Source: Fervidicella metallireducens AeB
GTDB lineage: Bacteria > Bacillota > Clostridia > Clostridiales > Caloramatoraceae
Assembly: GCF_000601455.1 (NCBI RefSeq)
Contig: NZ_AZQP01000021.1
Coordinates: 1-45,146 of the forward strand
Length of the DNA: 45,146 nucleotides
Reading direction: 5' to 3'
The notes beneath the pieces are model-generated. The model saw only the letters and a list, made by a program, of their open reading frames with translations. It was not told the DNA's origin and ran no database searches. Numbering within the stretch: position 1 is the stretch's first letter; each line of letters opens with the position of its first letter. This document shows positions 1 to 6,565 of this stretch, piece after piece. Made by a program: the position numbers and the translations under genes.

Positions 1-28
1 ATAGGAAAGACCCACTTAGTTTGAATCT

Positions 29-42
29 ATATACTTACTGTC
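29..42. repeat. Left arm of 14-bp inverted repeat
   Basis: ATATACTTACTGTC is the exact reverse complement of positions 397-410. It may mark the left end of the decayed element. Confidence 0.55.
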
Positions 43-95
43 ACAATGAACCGATTAAACAATATGGGACAGATAAGTGTTGTTCAGAACCAATG

Positions 96-157
96 AATAA
101 CATCTCCCTTCAAAGGAAATACTATTTTCAGAGTAAACTTTGAAGGGAGATGTTATT
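96..157 (+). promoter_or_regulatory. Hairpin masking the transposase ribosome binding site
   Basis: Positions 96-115 and 138-157 are perfectly complementary over 20 bp, with a 22-nt loop. The right arm contains the AAGGGAGA ribosome binding site of the transposase start at 159. In IS200 elements a 5' stem-loop that hides the RBS is known to keep transposase translation low. The same arrangement is inferred here. Confidence 0.55.
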
Positions 158-158
158 T

Positions 159-242
159 ATGCCAAGAATCGCACGTCAGAAAAAAGAAGATGCCATTTTC
201 CATGTAATGGCAAGGAGTATAAGTGAAGTTGATTTGTTTTAG
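159..242 (+). pseudogene. N-terminal fragment of Y1 (REP-associated) transposase
   Basis: A start codon at 159 opens 27 codons beginning MPRIARQKK, with HVMAR following. This matches the N-terminus typical of IS200-like REP-associated transposases in Clostridia. The frame ends at a TAG at 240-242, far short of the usual length of well over 100 residues. I see no HUH motif or catalytic tyrosine downstream, so the gene is truncated and non-functional. Confidence 0.6.
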
Positions 243-396
243 GTTTATTTGTTTATGATAAAAGTTGGACAAGCATATGAAGAATTAAGAAAACAATAAA
301 AAAGGATAGTTATATTAAATAAAAAACAAATTTCATTTTATTTAGAAAAGACATTTATGTACAAATCAGATTCGGTTAAATATAAAAAATGAATAG

Positions 397-410
397 GACA
401 GTAAGTATAT
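397..410. repeat. Right arm of 14-bp inverted repeat
   Basis: GACAGTAAGTATAT pairs exactly with 29-42. It is followed by GTCCCTTAAAGCATGTCCC, in which GTCCC occurs twice. Confidence 0.55.
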
Positions 411-442
411 GTCCCTTAAAGCATGTCCCTTTTACTTTAAAA

Positions 443-471
443 AACAGGAGGATATAACTTATCCTCCTGTT
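443..471 (-). terminator. Intrinsic terminator of ychF
   Basis: A 12-bp perfect stem (443-454 with 460-471) has a 5-nt loop and begins about 10 nt beyond the ychF stop codon. On the minus strand it runs into TTTTAAAG. It also isolates ychF from the mobile-element remnant. Confidence 0.75.
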
Positions 472-480
472 AATTTTACA

Positions 481-1578
481 TTAAACATTAAATCTAAAGA
501 AAACAACATCTCCATCTTGCATTATATAATCTTTACCTTCAAGTCTATATAATCCCTTTTCTTTAGCAGCAGCTTCTGAACCACACTTAACTAGAACATC
601 GAAGGATATTACTTCAGCACGAATGAAGCCTCTTTCAATATCAGAATGAATTTTTCCCCCAGCTTGAGGAGCTTTAGTACCTATTTTAATCGTCCAAGCT
701 CTAACTTCCTTTGGTCCTGCAGTCAAGAAACTCATAAGACCAAGAAGTTTATAACTTGCCTTAATAAGTCTGTTAAGTCCTGATTCTTCAAGACCGTAAT
801 CTTCAAGAAATGCTTGTTTTTCATCATCCTCTAAGGCTGATATTTCTTCTTCAATCTTGGCGCAGATTGGAATAACCTGAGATTCTTCTGAGGAAGCAAA
901 TTCAATTACTTTATTTAAATAAATATTGTTTTCATATCCGTTTACTATATCATCTTCAGATAAATTTGCAGCATATATTACTGGTTTTGAAGTTAGTAAG
1001 AACAATTGTTTTAAAATGTCCCTTTCATCATCAGTCATTTCAAGAGTTCTGGCAGGTTTACTATTTTCAAGATGAGCCTTTAATTTTTCCATAAAAACCA
1101 TTTCCTGATTAGCATTCTTATCACCAGAACGTGCAGCTTTTTTTGTTCGTTCCATTCTTCTCTCTAGGGTTTCTATATCTGAGAAAATCAGTTCTAAATT
1201 TATAGTTTCAATATCTCTTATTGGGTCAACTGATCCATCAACATGTACTATATTAGAATCTTCGAAACATCTAACTACATGAACAATAGCTTCTACTTCT
1301 CTTATATGTGACAAAAATTTATTTCCAAGTCCTTCACCTTTGCTGGCACCTCTGACAAGACCTGCAATATCATAAAATTCAATAACTGCAGGTATTATTT
1401 TTTCTGAGTTATATATTTCTTTTAATTTTTCTAATCTATGATCTGGTACCGCTACAACACCAACATTTGGTTCTATAGTACAGAACGGATAGTTTGCAGA
1501 TTCTGCACCGGCTTGAGTTATTGCATTAAACAATGTGCTTTTACCCACATTTGGTAATCCTACTATACCTAATTTCAT
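481..1578 (-). CDS. ychF: Redox-regulated ATPase YchF (Obg-like)
   Basis: YchF is a ribosome-associated P-loop NTPase of the Obg-HflX group that prefers ATP to GTP. The 365-residue product has the usual full length. Its P-loop GLPNVGKST is at residues 7-15, followed by the G3 region (DIAGLVRGASKGEGLGN). The G4 position reads NLSE instead of the GTPase NKxD, which is the family hallmark of ATP specificity. The C-terminal part is a TGS domain. The start codon at 1578 follows an AGGAAAGGAAG ribosome binding site. The gene stands alone and diverges from the following genes, with its own promoter and terminator. Confidence 0.95.
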   Translation of the reverse strand: MKLGIVGLPNVGKSTLFNAITQAGAESANYPFCTIEPNVGVVAVPDHRLEKLKEIYNSEKIIPAVIEFYDIAGLVRGASKGEGLGNKFLSHIREVEAIVHVVRCFEDSNIVHVDGSVDPIRDIETINLELIFSDIETLERRMERTKKAARSGDKNANQEMVFMEKLKAHLENSKPARTLEMTDDERDILKQLFLLTSKPVIYAANLSEDDIVNGYENNIYLNKVIEFASSEESQVIPICAKIEEEISALEDDEKQAFLEDYGLEESGLNRLIKASYKLLGLMSFLTAGPKEVRAWTIKIGTKAPQAGGKIHSDIERGFIRAEVISFDVLVKCGSEAAAKEKGLYRLEGKDYIMQDGDVVFFRFNV

Positions 1579-1611
1579 GTGCTATCTTCCTTTCCTGTAA
1601 ATATCAAATCA

Positions 1612-1640
1612 ATTATAAACTATTGTTGGATTGGCTGCAA
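1612..1640 (-). promoter_or_regulatory. Sigma-A-type promoter of ychF
   Basis: Read on the minus strand, TTGCAG (1635-1640) and TATAAT (1612-1617) are separated by exactly 17 bp, about 35 bp upstream of the ychF start codon. It interleaves with the divergent plus-strand promoter at 1626-1653. Confidence 0.55.
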
Positions 1641-1653
1641 GTTTCGATATAAT
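1626..1653 (+). promoter_or_regulatory. Sigma-A-type promoter of the 65-residue gene
   Basis: TTGGAT (1626-1631) and TATAAT (1648-1653) are separated by 16 bp, about 70 bp upstream of the start codon at 1725. The -35 element lies within the ychF promoter on the other strand, so the two may compete. Confidence 0.45.
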
Positions 1654-1724
1654 TTAGTTTAATGTAAAGAAAATCTAGTCATACATGATGAAAATAGGGG
1701 AAAAATATATTTGGAGGTGTTTTT

Positions 1725-1922
1725 ATGCATAACAAAACGATGGTTGGAGAAATCATTAATTACGTGGACAACAATAGATTTACAAATGAGAGTGCCTTGA
1801 TATGTAATAAAATATTGGGAAATACAGATAGAATAGATGATGAAGTAGTAAATGAGTTGCATGCTAGATTAGGAAGAGCTAAGATTGATGTTATTCAATC
1901 CTGTTATAAACTAATAAAATAA
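1725..1922 (+). CDS. Small protein of unknown function (65 aa)
   Basis: I do not recognise this family. The reading frame has a strong ribosome binding site (TTGGAGGTG, 8 nt before the ATG) and a promoter candidate, which argue for a real gene. The product is soluble, probably helical and mixed in charge, with a single internal CNK and a C-terminal SCYKLIK. It has no signal peptide, membrane segment or metal-binding motif. It sits between ychF and the Spo0E-like gene. No clear terminator follows before the next promoter at 2070. Confidence 0.6.
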   Translation: MHNKTMVGEIINYVDNNRFTNESALICNKILGNTDRIDDEVVNELHARLGRAKIDVIQSCYKLIK

Positions 1923-2069
1923 AAACTCAAGTTCGTTATATAAATAATATTTTATGTGTTTTTCAAGTTATTCAGGCTATAAGGACAATGTAGAATTAAA
2001 ACAAAGAATAATTAAAAATGTAGTCGAAATTTGATAATTAAAGAATAAAAAATATATATAATGTAAATA

Positions 2070-2098
2070 TTGACATATATTAACAATGGATGTAAAAT
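2070..2098 (+). promoter_or_regulatory. Sigma-A-type promoter of the Spo0E-like gene
   Basis: A perfect TTGACA (2070-2075) and TAAAAT (2093-2098) are separated by 17 bp, so the start is expected near 2105. A Spo0A-box-like heptamer AGTCGAA (one mismatch to TGTCGAA) lies at 2022-2028. The start site coincides with the inverted MraZ-box segment at 2104-2121. Confidence 0.65.
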
Positions 2099-2103
2099 AA
2101 AGA

Positions 2104-2121
2104 TACTCCACTTTCCACCAC
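2104..2121 (-). promoter_or_regulatory. Inverted MraZ-box-like segment at the Spo0E-like start site
   Basis: These 18 bp are the exact reverse complement of 2399-2416, the left half of the phased MraZ boxes before mraZ. They include the AAAGTGGAGT unit. The segment covers roughly +1 to +18 of the predicted transcript, a position suited to repression. MraZ binding is inferred from the repeat, not shown. Confidence 0.45.
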
Positions 2122-2145
2122 AAATTTCTATTTGTAGGTGATATT

Positions 2146-2283
2146 ATGTTACTAAAAGACGAAATAGATATGATAAGAGATAAATTATACGAAATTCTCC
2201 GAAACGGAAGTCGAGAGGAGATTATATCCATAAGTCAGGAGCTAGATGAATTGCTTGTAAAGTTTTATCGAGAGAGCATATAG
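2146..2283 (+). CDS. Spo0E-like aspartyl-phosphate phosphatase (45 aa)
   Basis: Spo0E-family proteins are very short helical-hairpin phosphatases that remove the phosphate from Spo0A~P and so delay sporulation. The 45-residue product has the family layout: a first helix (EIDMIRDKLYEIL), a short turn, then SQELDELLVKFY with the conserved SQ-LD signature. A GTAGGTGAT ribosome binding site precedes the ATG at 2146. It has its own sigma-A-type promoter and a strong terminator, so it is a single-gene unit. The match rests on the motif and size. Its target is inferred from the family. Confidence 0.8.
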   Translation: MLLKDEIDMIRDKLYEILRNGSREEIISISQELDELLVKFYRESI

Positions 2284-2316
2284 AATTTTTAATTTTATTA
2301 AAAATCATATTAAAAC

Positions 2317-2356
2317 AAAGTCAGAAATTTTAAAAAAATTTCTGACTTTTATTTTT
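2317..2356 (+). terminator. Intrinsic terminator after the Spo0E-like gene
   Basis: A 14-bp perfect stem (2317-2330 with 2336-2349) has a 5-nt loop and is followed by TATTTTTT. It ends the Spo0E-like unit just before the mraZ promoter. Confidence 0.85.
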
Positions 2357-2361
2357 TAGTA

Positions 2362-2390
2362 GCAGGAATTTTAAATTTCATATAGAATAT
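2362..2390 (+). promoter_or_regulatory. Consensus sigma-H promoter of the mraZ/dcw operon
   Basis: GCAGGAATT (2362-2370) and ATAGAATAT (2382-2390), with an 11-bp spacer, fit every position of the Bacillus sigma-H consensus RNAGGAWWW-N11/12-RNNGAATWW. Transcription would begin near 2398, directly at the MraZ boxes. No good sigma-A -35 is visible here. The call assumes that the clostridial sigma-H shares the Bacillus consensus. Confidence 0.6.
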
Positions 2391-2395
2391 TAGTT

Positions 2396-2435
2396 GTAGT
2401 GGTGGAAAGTGGAGTAAAGTGGAGTAAGGTTGTGG
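2396..2435 (+). promoter_or_regulatory. MraZ operator: 10-bp phased repeats
   Basis: Two exact tandem AAAGTGGAGT units (2406-2415 and 2416-2425) are flanked in the same 10-bp phase by degenerate units containing AGTGG (2396-2405) and AAGGTTGTGG (2426-2435). MraZ is known to bind tandem repeats of about 10 nt, of the AAAGTG type in Mollicutes, upstream of its own gene. The array lies in the leader between the sigma-H promoter and the mraZ start codon, as expected for autorepression. Confidence 0.7.
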
Positions 2436-2443
2436 TGCAAGAA

Positions 2444-2872
2444 ATGTTTATTGGAGAATATCAGCATGCTCTTGATTCAAAAAACAGAATAATAGTACCA
2501 GCTAAATTCAGAGAACAACTGAATTCTGTTTTTGTTATGACAAAAGGTTTAGATGGATGTCTATATGCTTTTCCAATGGATGAATGGAGAAGACTTGAGG
2601 AAAAGCTTAAAACACTTCCTTTAACAAACAAGGATGCCAGAGCTTTTGTCAGATTCTTTTTTTCTGGAGCTGCTGAAATTGAAATCGATAAACAAGGAAG
2701 GGCATTGTTACCACAAAACCTTATTGAATATGCACAAATACAAAAGGACATAGTAAGTATAGGAGTTTCAACAAGGATTGAAATCTGGAGTAAAGATAAA
2801 TGGCAGGAATATAATGACCAGAATATTGATTATAATGAGATAGCTGAAAAAATGTCAGAGTTAGGTATATAG
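2444..2872 (+). CDS. mraZ: Transcriptional regulator MraZ
   Basis: MraZ is an AbrB-like DNA-binding protein that controls the dcw operon it heads. The 142-residue product starts with the family N-terminus [15 protein letters not shown] at the ATG at 2444. Longer GTG-initiated frames back to 2399 would run through the operator repeats and are unlikely. The two duplicated DNA-binding modules are visible: [15 protein letters not shown] near residue 9 and [14 protein letters not shown] in the second half. The ribosome binding site is weak (GGTTGTGGTG). Its stop lies 18 nt before rsmH. Confidence 0.95.
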   Translation: MFIGEYQHALDSKNRIIVPAKFREQLNSVFVMTKGLDGCLYAFPMDEWRRLEEKLKTLPLTNKDARAFVRFFFSGAAEIEIDKQGRALLPQNLIEYAQIQKDIVSIGVSTRIEIWSKDKWQEYNDQNIDYNEIAEKMSELGI

Positions 2873-2890
2873 TAGTAGAGGGTGAAGATT

Positions 2891-3822
2891 ATGGAATTTA
2901 AACATGTATCAGTTTTATTAGAAGAATGTATCAATGGACTTGAAATAAAGACGAATGGAATTTACGTTGATGGGACAATGGGAGGAGCAGGACACTCAAT
3001 TGAAATAGCAAAAAGACTGGGTGAAGGTGGAAGACTGATCGGAATTGACCAGGATTTAAATGCAATCAATGCGTCTAAAGAAAGACTCCAGGAGTTCAAT
3101 AATGTAACTTTTGTAAGGAATAATTTTTCCAATATCAAAGATATATTAAGTGAACTTAAAATTGATGGGGTAGATGGAATACTTCTAGATTTAGGAGTTT
3201 CATCTCATCAGCTGGATGTGCCAGAAAGAGGATTCAGTTACATGCACGATGCACCTTTAGATATGAGGATGAATAGGGATAGTTCTTTTTCAGCATGGGA
3301 TGTAGTAAATGGATATAGCAAATTAGAGTTAGAACGCATTATAAGGGAATATGGAGAGGAAAAATGGGCATCTAGAATTGCGGAATTCATAGTTGCAGAA
3401 AGAAGTAAAAGTAATATAAATACAACCTATGAGCTGGTTAATATTATTAAGGCTGCTATTCCTGCTTCTGCAAGAAGAGAGGGACCACATCCGGCAAAAA
3501 GAACCTTTCAGGCTATAAGGATTGAAGTAAACAGGGAAATTGAACTTTTAGAAAAAGCGGTAAATGATTGTTTGGATAAACTGAATAAAGGAGGCAGATT
3601 GTGCATAATTACATTTCATTCTCTGGAAGATAGAATTGTAAAAAATGTATATAAACAAAGGGAAAACCCTTGTACTTGTCCTCCAAGTTTCCTGTGTGTG
3701 TGTGTAACAAAAAAGGTGATATTAAGATAATAACTAAAAAACCTATTGCTCCTTCAAAGGAAGAGCTGGATTATAATCCCCGTTCAAGAAGTGCAAAACT
3801 TAGAATAGCTGAAAAAATATAG
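2891..3822 (+). CDS. rsmH: 16S rRNA (cytosine-1402-N4)-methyltransferase RsmH, frameshifted here
   Basis: RsmH (MraW) methylates C1402 of 16S rRNA at N4, using SAM. The SAM-binding loop [10 protein letters not shown] and the [11 protein letters not shown] motif are near the N-terminus. The cysteine-rich CTCPPSF segment is near the C-terminus. The start is the ATG at 2891, 7 nt after GAGGGTG. The frame stops early at 3730, but the usual C-terminal tail ([18 protein letters not shown]...) is intact one frame over and ends at 3822. Adding one T to the TTT run at 3688-3690 restores a normal 310-residue protein. I read this as a sequencing error. Confidence 0.93.
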
Positions 3823-3849
3823 TTCTAATATGGGGTGGAGGTGAATAAA

Positions 3850-4326
3850 TTGGTAATGGCAAAAAATCAAAGAAGTAGAAATACATATATGTATGGTAAT
3901 GTTGCTTATGATGTTAAACCAAGAGTTAAAAAACCTACTAAAAAAAGGGTTATAATAACTAAAAAGAAAAAAAATAGTCTAGCTAAAAAATTGAAATTAA
4001 TGTCAGCTGTTGGGATACTTTTTATTGTAAGCTTTATAACGTTATGTAGATTTGCTACAATTGTTAATCTTTCCAATGAAATTAGAAAAGTTAGAGCGGA
4101 AGTAGTTTCTTTGCAGAAAGATAATGAAAACATAAGAGTTGAAATTGCAAAGAAAGATAATATAAAACAAATTGAAATGCTGGCAACTAAAAAATACGGT
4201 ATGGTCGCAGTTGAAAGTGAAAATACTGTTTTTATGAAGGTTGAACCTTTAACAGCAGTTTCAAATACAAATCAAAAGGAAACAGCTTTTCATATGATCC
4301 AGCGTGTATTAGGACTAATTTATTAG
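3850..4326 (+). CDS. ftsL: Cell division protein FtsL (septum initiator family)
   Basis: FtsL is a small bitopic protein that joins FtsQ/DivIB and DivIC in the divisome. The product of about 158 residues has a basic cytoplasmic N-terminus rich in K and R. One membrane segment follows (LMSAVGILFIVSFITLC). The extracellular part is a short coiled coil (NLSNEIRKVRAEVVSLQKDNENIRVEI). The preferred start is TTG at 3850, 6 nt after GGAGGTG. A GTG at 3835 overlaps that ribosome binding site. Position between rsmH and the class B PBP supports the name, because FtsL is poorly conserved in sequence. Confidence 0.8.
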   Translation: MVMAKNQRSRNTYMYGNVAYDVKPRVKKPTKKRVIITKKKKNSLAKKLKLMSAVGILFIVSFITLCRFATIVNLSNEIRKVRAEVVSLQKDNENIRVEIAKKDNIKQIEMLATKKYGMVAVESENTVFMKVEPLTAVSNTNQKETAFHMIQRVLGLIY

Positions 4327-4339
4327 GAGGGATATATTA

Positions 4340-6502
4340 TTGAGCTCCAATCAGAAAACGAATATGCTTGTTAAAAAGAGAGTTGTCTATATGTTGTTAA
4401 TCATACTAGCAGTACAGTTTGTTATAATGCTTAGATATGCATGGGTTCAGATAGTATGGTCTCCACAACTTCAAAAATGGGCTGTGGAACAATGGACAAA
4501 CGATACAAAAATTGATGCAAAAAGGGGAAAAATTTTAGATAGAAATGGTTCTCCATTAGCAGTTAGTGGTAATGTTGAAAGAGTAGATGCCTTTATGAAG
4601 GATATTAATGAGGCAGTTAAAAATAAAAAAATAACAAAGGAAGAAATTGCAGAGAAACTTTCTCCTATAATTGGTATGACAAAGGAAGCTATTCTTAAAA
4701 AACTAAACAAAAGGCTTCCAAATGGACTTCCATTGTCCAGTGTAACGATAATAAGAAGAATAGAGAAGGAACAGGGGAATAAGATAAGAGAGCTTAAATT
4801 GCCAGGGATAGTAATAACAGAAGATACAAAGAGATACTATCCCAACGGCAATTTTTTGGCGCATGTTCTTGGAAATACAAACATAGATGGTGATGGAAGA
4901 GCTGGAATAGAATTGCAATATAATGAAGAGTTAAAGGGAACACCAGGAAGATTTATGGGTGAGACTGATGCGTACCATAGAGAAATGCCATATTCTATGG
5001 CAAACTATGTTGCTCCAAAGAATGGTAATGACATTGTACTGACAATTGACCAATCAATTCAATATTTTGTTGAGAAACAATTAGAAAGGGGATTGGTGGA
5101 ATATAAAGCCAAGCAGATATCTGCAATAGTTATGGACCCTAAAACAGGCGAAATATTAGCAATGGCAAATAAACCTGATTATGATCCTAATAATCCAGTT
5201 ACTGGTGATGTATCTGAATCAATAAAAAAATGGAGAAACAGAGCTGTTAATGATGTTTTTGAACCGGGATCAGTTTTGAAGGTAATAACTGCTGCGGCGG
5301 CAATAGAAGAAAATATTGTTAGCGATGAAGATAGATTTGTATGTCATGGTTCTAAAAAAGTCGCAGATAGAATAATACATTGTTGGAAAAGAACAGGACA
5401 TGGAACACAAAATTTTGCCCAGATACTCCAAAATTCATGTAATGTTGGTTTTATGGAATTGGGTGAGAGATTAGGTAAGGAAAAGCTTTATAAATACTGG
5501 AATTTATTTGGTTTTGGTAAGAAAACAAATATAGATTTTCCAGGGGAAGAAAATGGTATTATAAGACCTATTGAAAGAGTAAATAAGGTTGAACTTGTAA
5601 ATCAGGCCTTTGGACAGGGGATTTCGGTAACGATGATACAATATCTTACAGCACTGGCGGCTGTAGCAAATGATGGAAAAATGATGCAGCCACATTTGCT
5701 GAAGCAGGTATTATATACAGACGAAAATGGCAATACTTCAATAGTAAAGGAGTATAAACCCAAAGTATTAAAGCAGGTTATGTCTGCTGAGTCTGCAAGA
5801 AAGTTAAGAGCTATATTAGAAACCGTTGTTTCAGTAGGCGCCGGAAAAAAAGCATATTTAGAAGGATATCATGTTGGTGGTAAAACGGGGACAGCTCAAA
5901 AAGTTATAAATGGTGTATATGCTAATGGCAAGTATATTTCATCATTTGCATCAATGGCTCCATGTAGCAATCCAGAATTTGTGATAATATTGTCTATTGA
6001 TGAGCCTGATCCATCAAACTATTATTCAGGAAGTACTGCAGCACCACTCACAAAACAAATAATAGAGGATATTTTCAGATATAGAAATATTCCTCCTGAT
6101 GCTACAGCAAATAAAGAAGCTGTAAGAGAGGTTGTTATTCCTGAGATAAGAGGTTTAACTGTTGAAGAAGCAAACAAAATTCTTAGAAATAACAAACTTA
6201 ATTTTGAAACTCAGGGAAACGGTAGTATAATATATGATGTGAGTCCAACACCTGGTGTTACAGTTAGAGAAAATACTAAGATTACACTTTATCTTGGTAT
6301 GGATAAAAATAAAAATGAAAAGGTTGCAGTGCCTAATTTTACAGGTATGACAAAGAAGGAGATAAATGAACTTGCTAAGTCATTAGGAATAAAAGTGTCA
6401 TACTTAGGAGATGGTATTGGGGTATCTCAGAGTTTGCAGCCAGGAACTGAAATTGACAAATCAACGGAAATTGAAATAATTTTAGAGCAACCAGAAGATT
6501 GA
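4340..6502 (+). CDS. spoVD: Class B penicillin-binding protein, SpoVD/PBP2B type, with two PASTA domains
   Basis: This is a monofunctional peptidoglycan transpeptidase (720 aa) anchored by an N-terminal membrane helix (VVYMLLIILAVQFVIML). The dimerisation domain comes next. The transpeptidase motifs follow in order: SVLK with nucleophile Ser311, SCN at 366-368 and KTG at 515-517. Two PASTA repeats end the protein (VVIPEIRGLTVEEA... and VAVPNFTGMTKKEI...). The start is TTG at 4340, 8-9 nt after AGGAGGG. It is the only class B PBP in the cluster, so it may serve vegetative division, spore cortex synthesis (SpoVD) or both. The sequence alone does not decide. Confidence 0.88.
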   Translation: MSSNQKTNMLVKKRVVYMLLIILAVQFVIMLRYAWVQIVWSPQLQKWAVEQWTNDTKIDAKRGKILDRNGSPLAVSGNVERVDAFMKDINEAVKNKKITKEEIAEKLSPIIGMTKEAILKKLNKRLPNGLPLSSVTIIRRIEKEQGNKIRELKLPGIVITEDTKRYYPNGNFLAHVLGNTNIDGDGRAGIELQYNEELKGTPGRFMGETDAYHREMPYSMANYVAPKNGNDIVLTIDQSIQYFVEKQLERGLVEYKAKQISAIVMDPKTGEILAMANKPDYDPNNPVTGDVSESIKKWRNRAVNDVFEPGSVLKVITAAAAIEENIVSDEDRFVCHGSKKVADRIIHCWKRTGHGTQNFAQILQNSCNVGFMELGERLGKEKLYKYWNLFGFGKKTNIDFPGEENGIIRPIERVNKVELVNQAFGQGISVTMIQYLTALAAVANDGKMMQPHLLKQVLYTDENGNTSIVKEYKPKVLKQVMSAESARKLRAILETVVSVGAGKKAYLEGYHVGGKTGTAQKVINGVYANGKYISSFASMAPCSNPEFVIILSIDEPDPSNYYSGSTAAPLTKQIIEDIFRYRNIPPDATANKEAVREVVIPEIRGLTVEEANKILRNNKLNFETQGNGSIIYDVSPTPGVTVRENTKITLYLGMDKNKNEKVAVPNFTGMTKKEINELAKSLGIKVSYLGDGIGVSQSLQPGTEIDKSTEIEIILEQPED

Positions 6503-6505
6503 TAT

Positions 6506-6542
6506 TAGCACAATATGACCGCTTGATGGTCGTATTGTGCTA
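6506..6542 (+). other. Strong hairpin between spoVD and murE
   Basis: A 15-bp stem (6506-6520 with 6528-6542) contains one U-G pair and has a 7-nt loop. It fills most of the gap between the two genes. The tail is TAAAATATT without a run of U, so full termination is doubtful. Partial attenuation or an mRNA processing or stability element are alternatives. Confidence 0.55.
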
Positions 6543-6565
6543 TAAAATATTAAGGAGGGTTATTG

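Larger units (their letters stand above)
29..410. mobile_element. Decayed IS200/REP-type (Y1 transposase) element
   Basis: The segment is bounded by a perfect 14-bp inverted repeat (29-42 and 397-410). It holds a 20-bp hairpin and the first 27 codons of a Y1/REP-associated tyrosine transposase. A short imperfect palindrome, with AGGACA and TGTCC arms, overlaps the right end. No intact transposase follows, so the copy is non-autonomous. The boundaries are inferred from the repeats only. Y1 elements usually carry subterminal hairpins rather than terminal inverted repeats, so the true ends may differ. Confidence 0.5.

Noticed and set aside
2399-2443. Upstream GTG start for mraZ at 2399
   Set aside because: The extension would translate the MraZ operator repeats, has no ribosome binding site and is absent from the family N-terminus MFIGEYQH.
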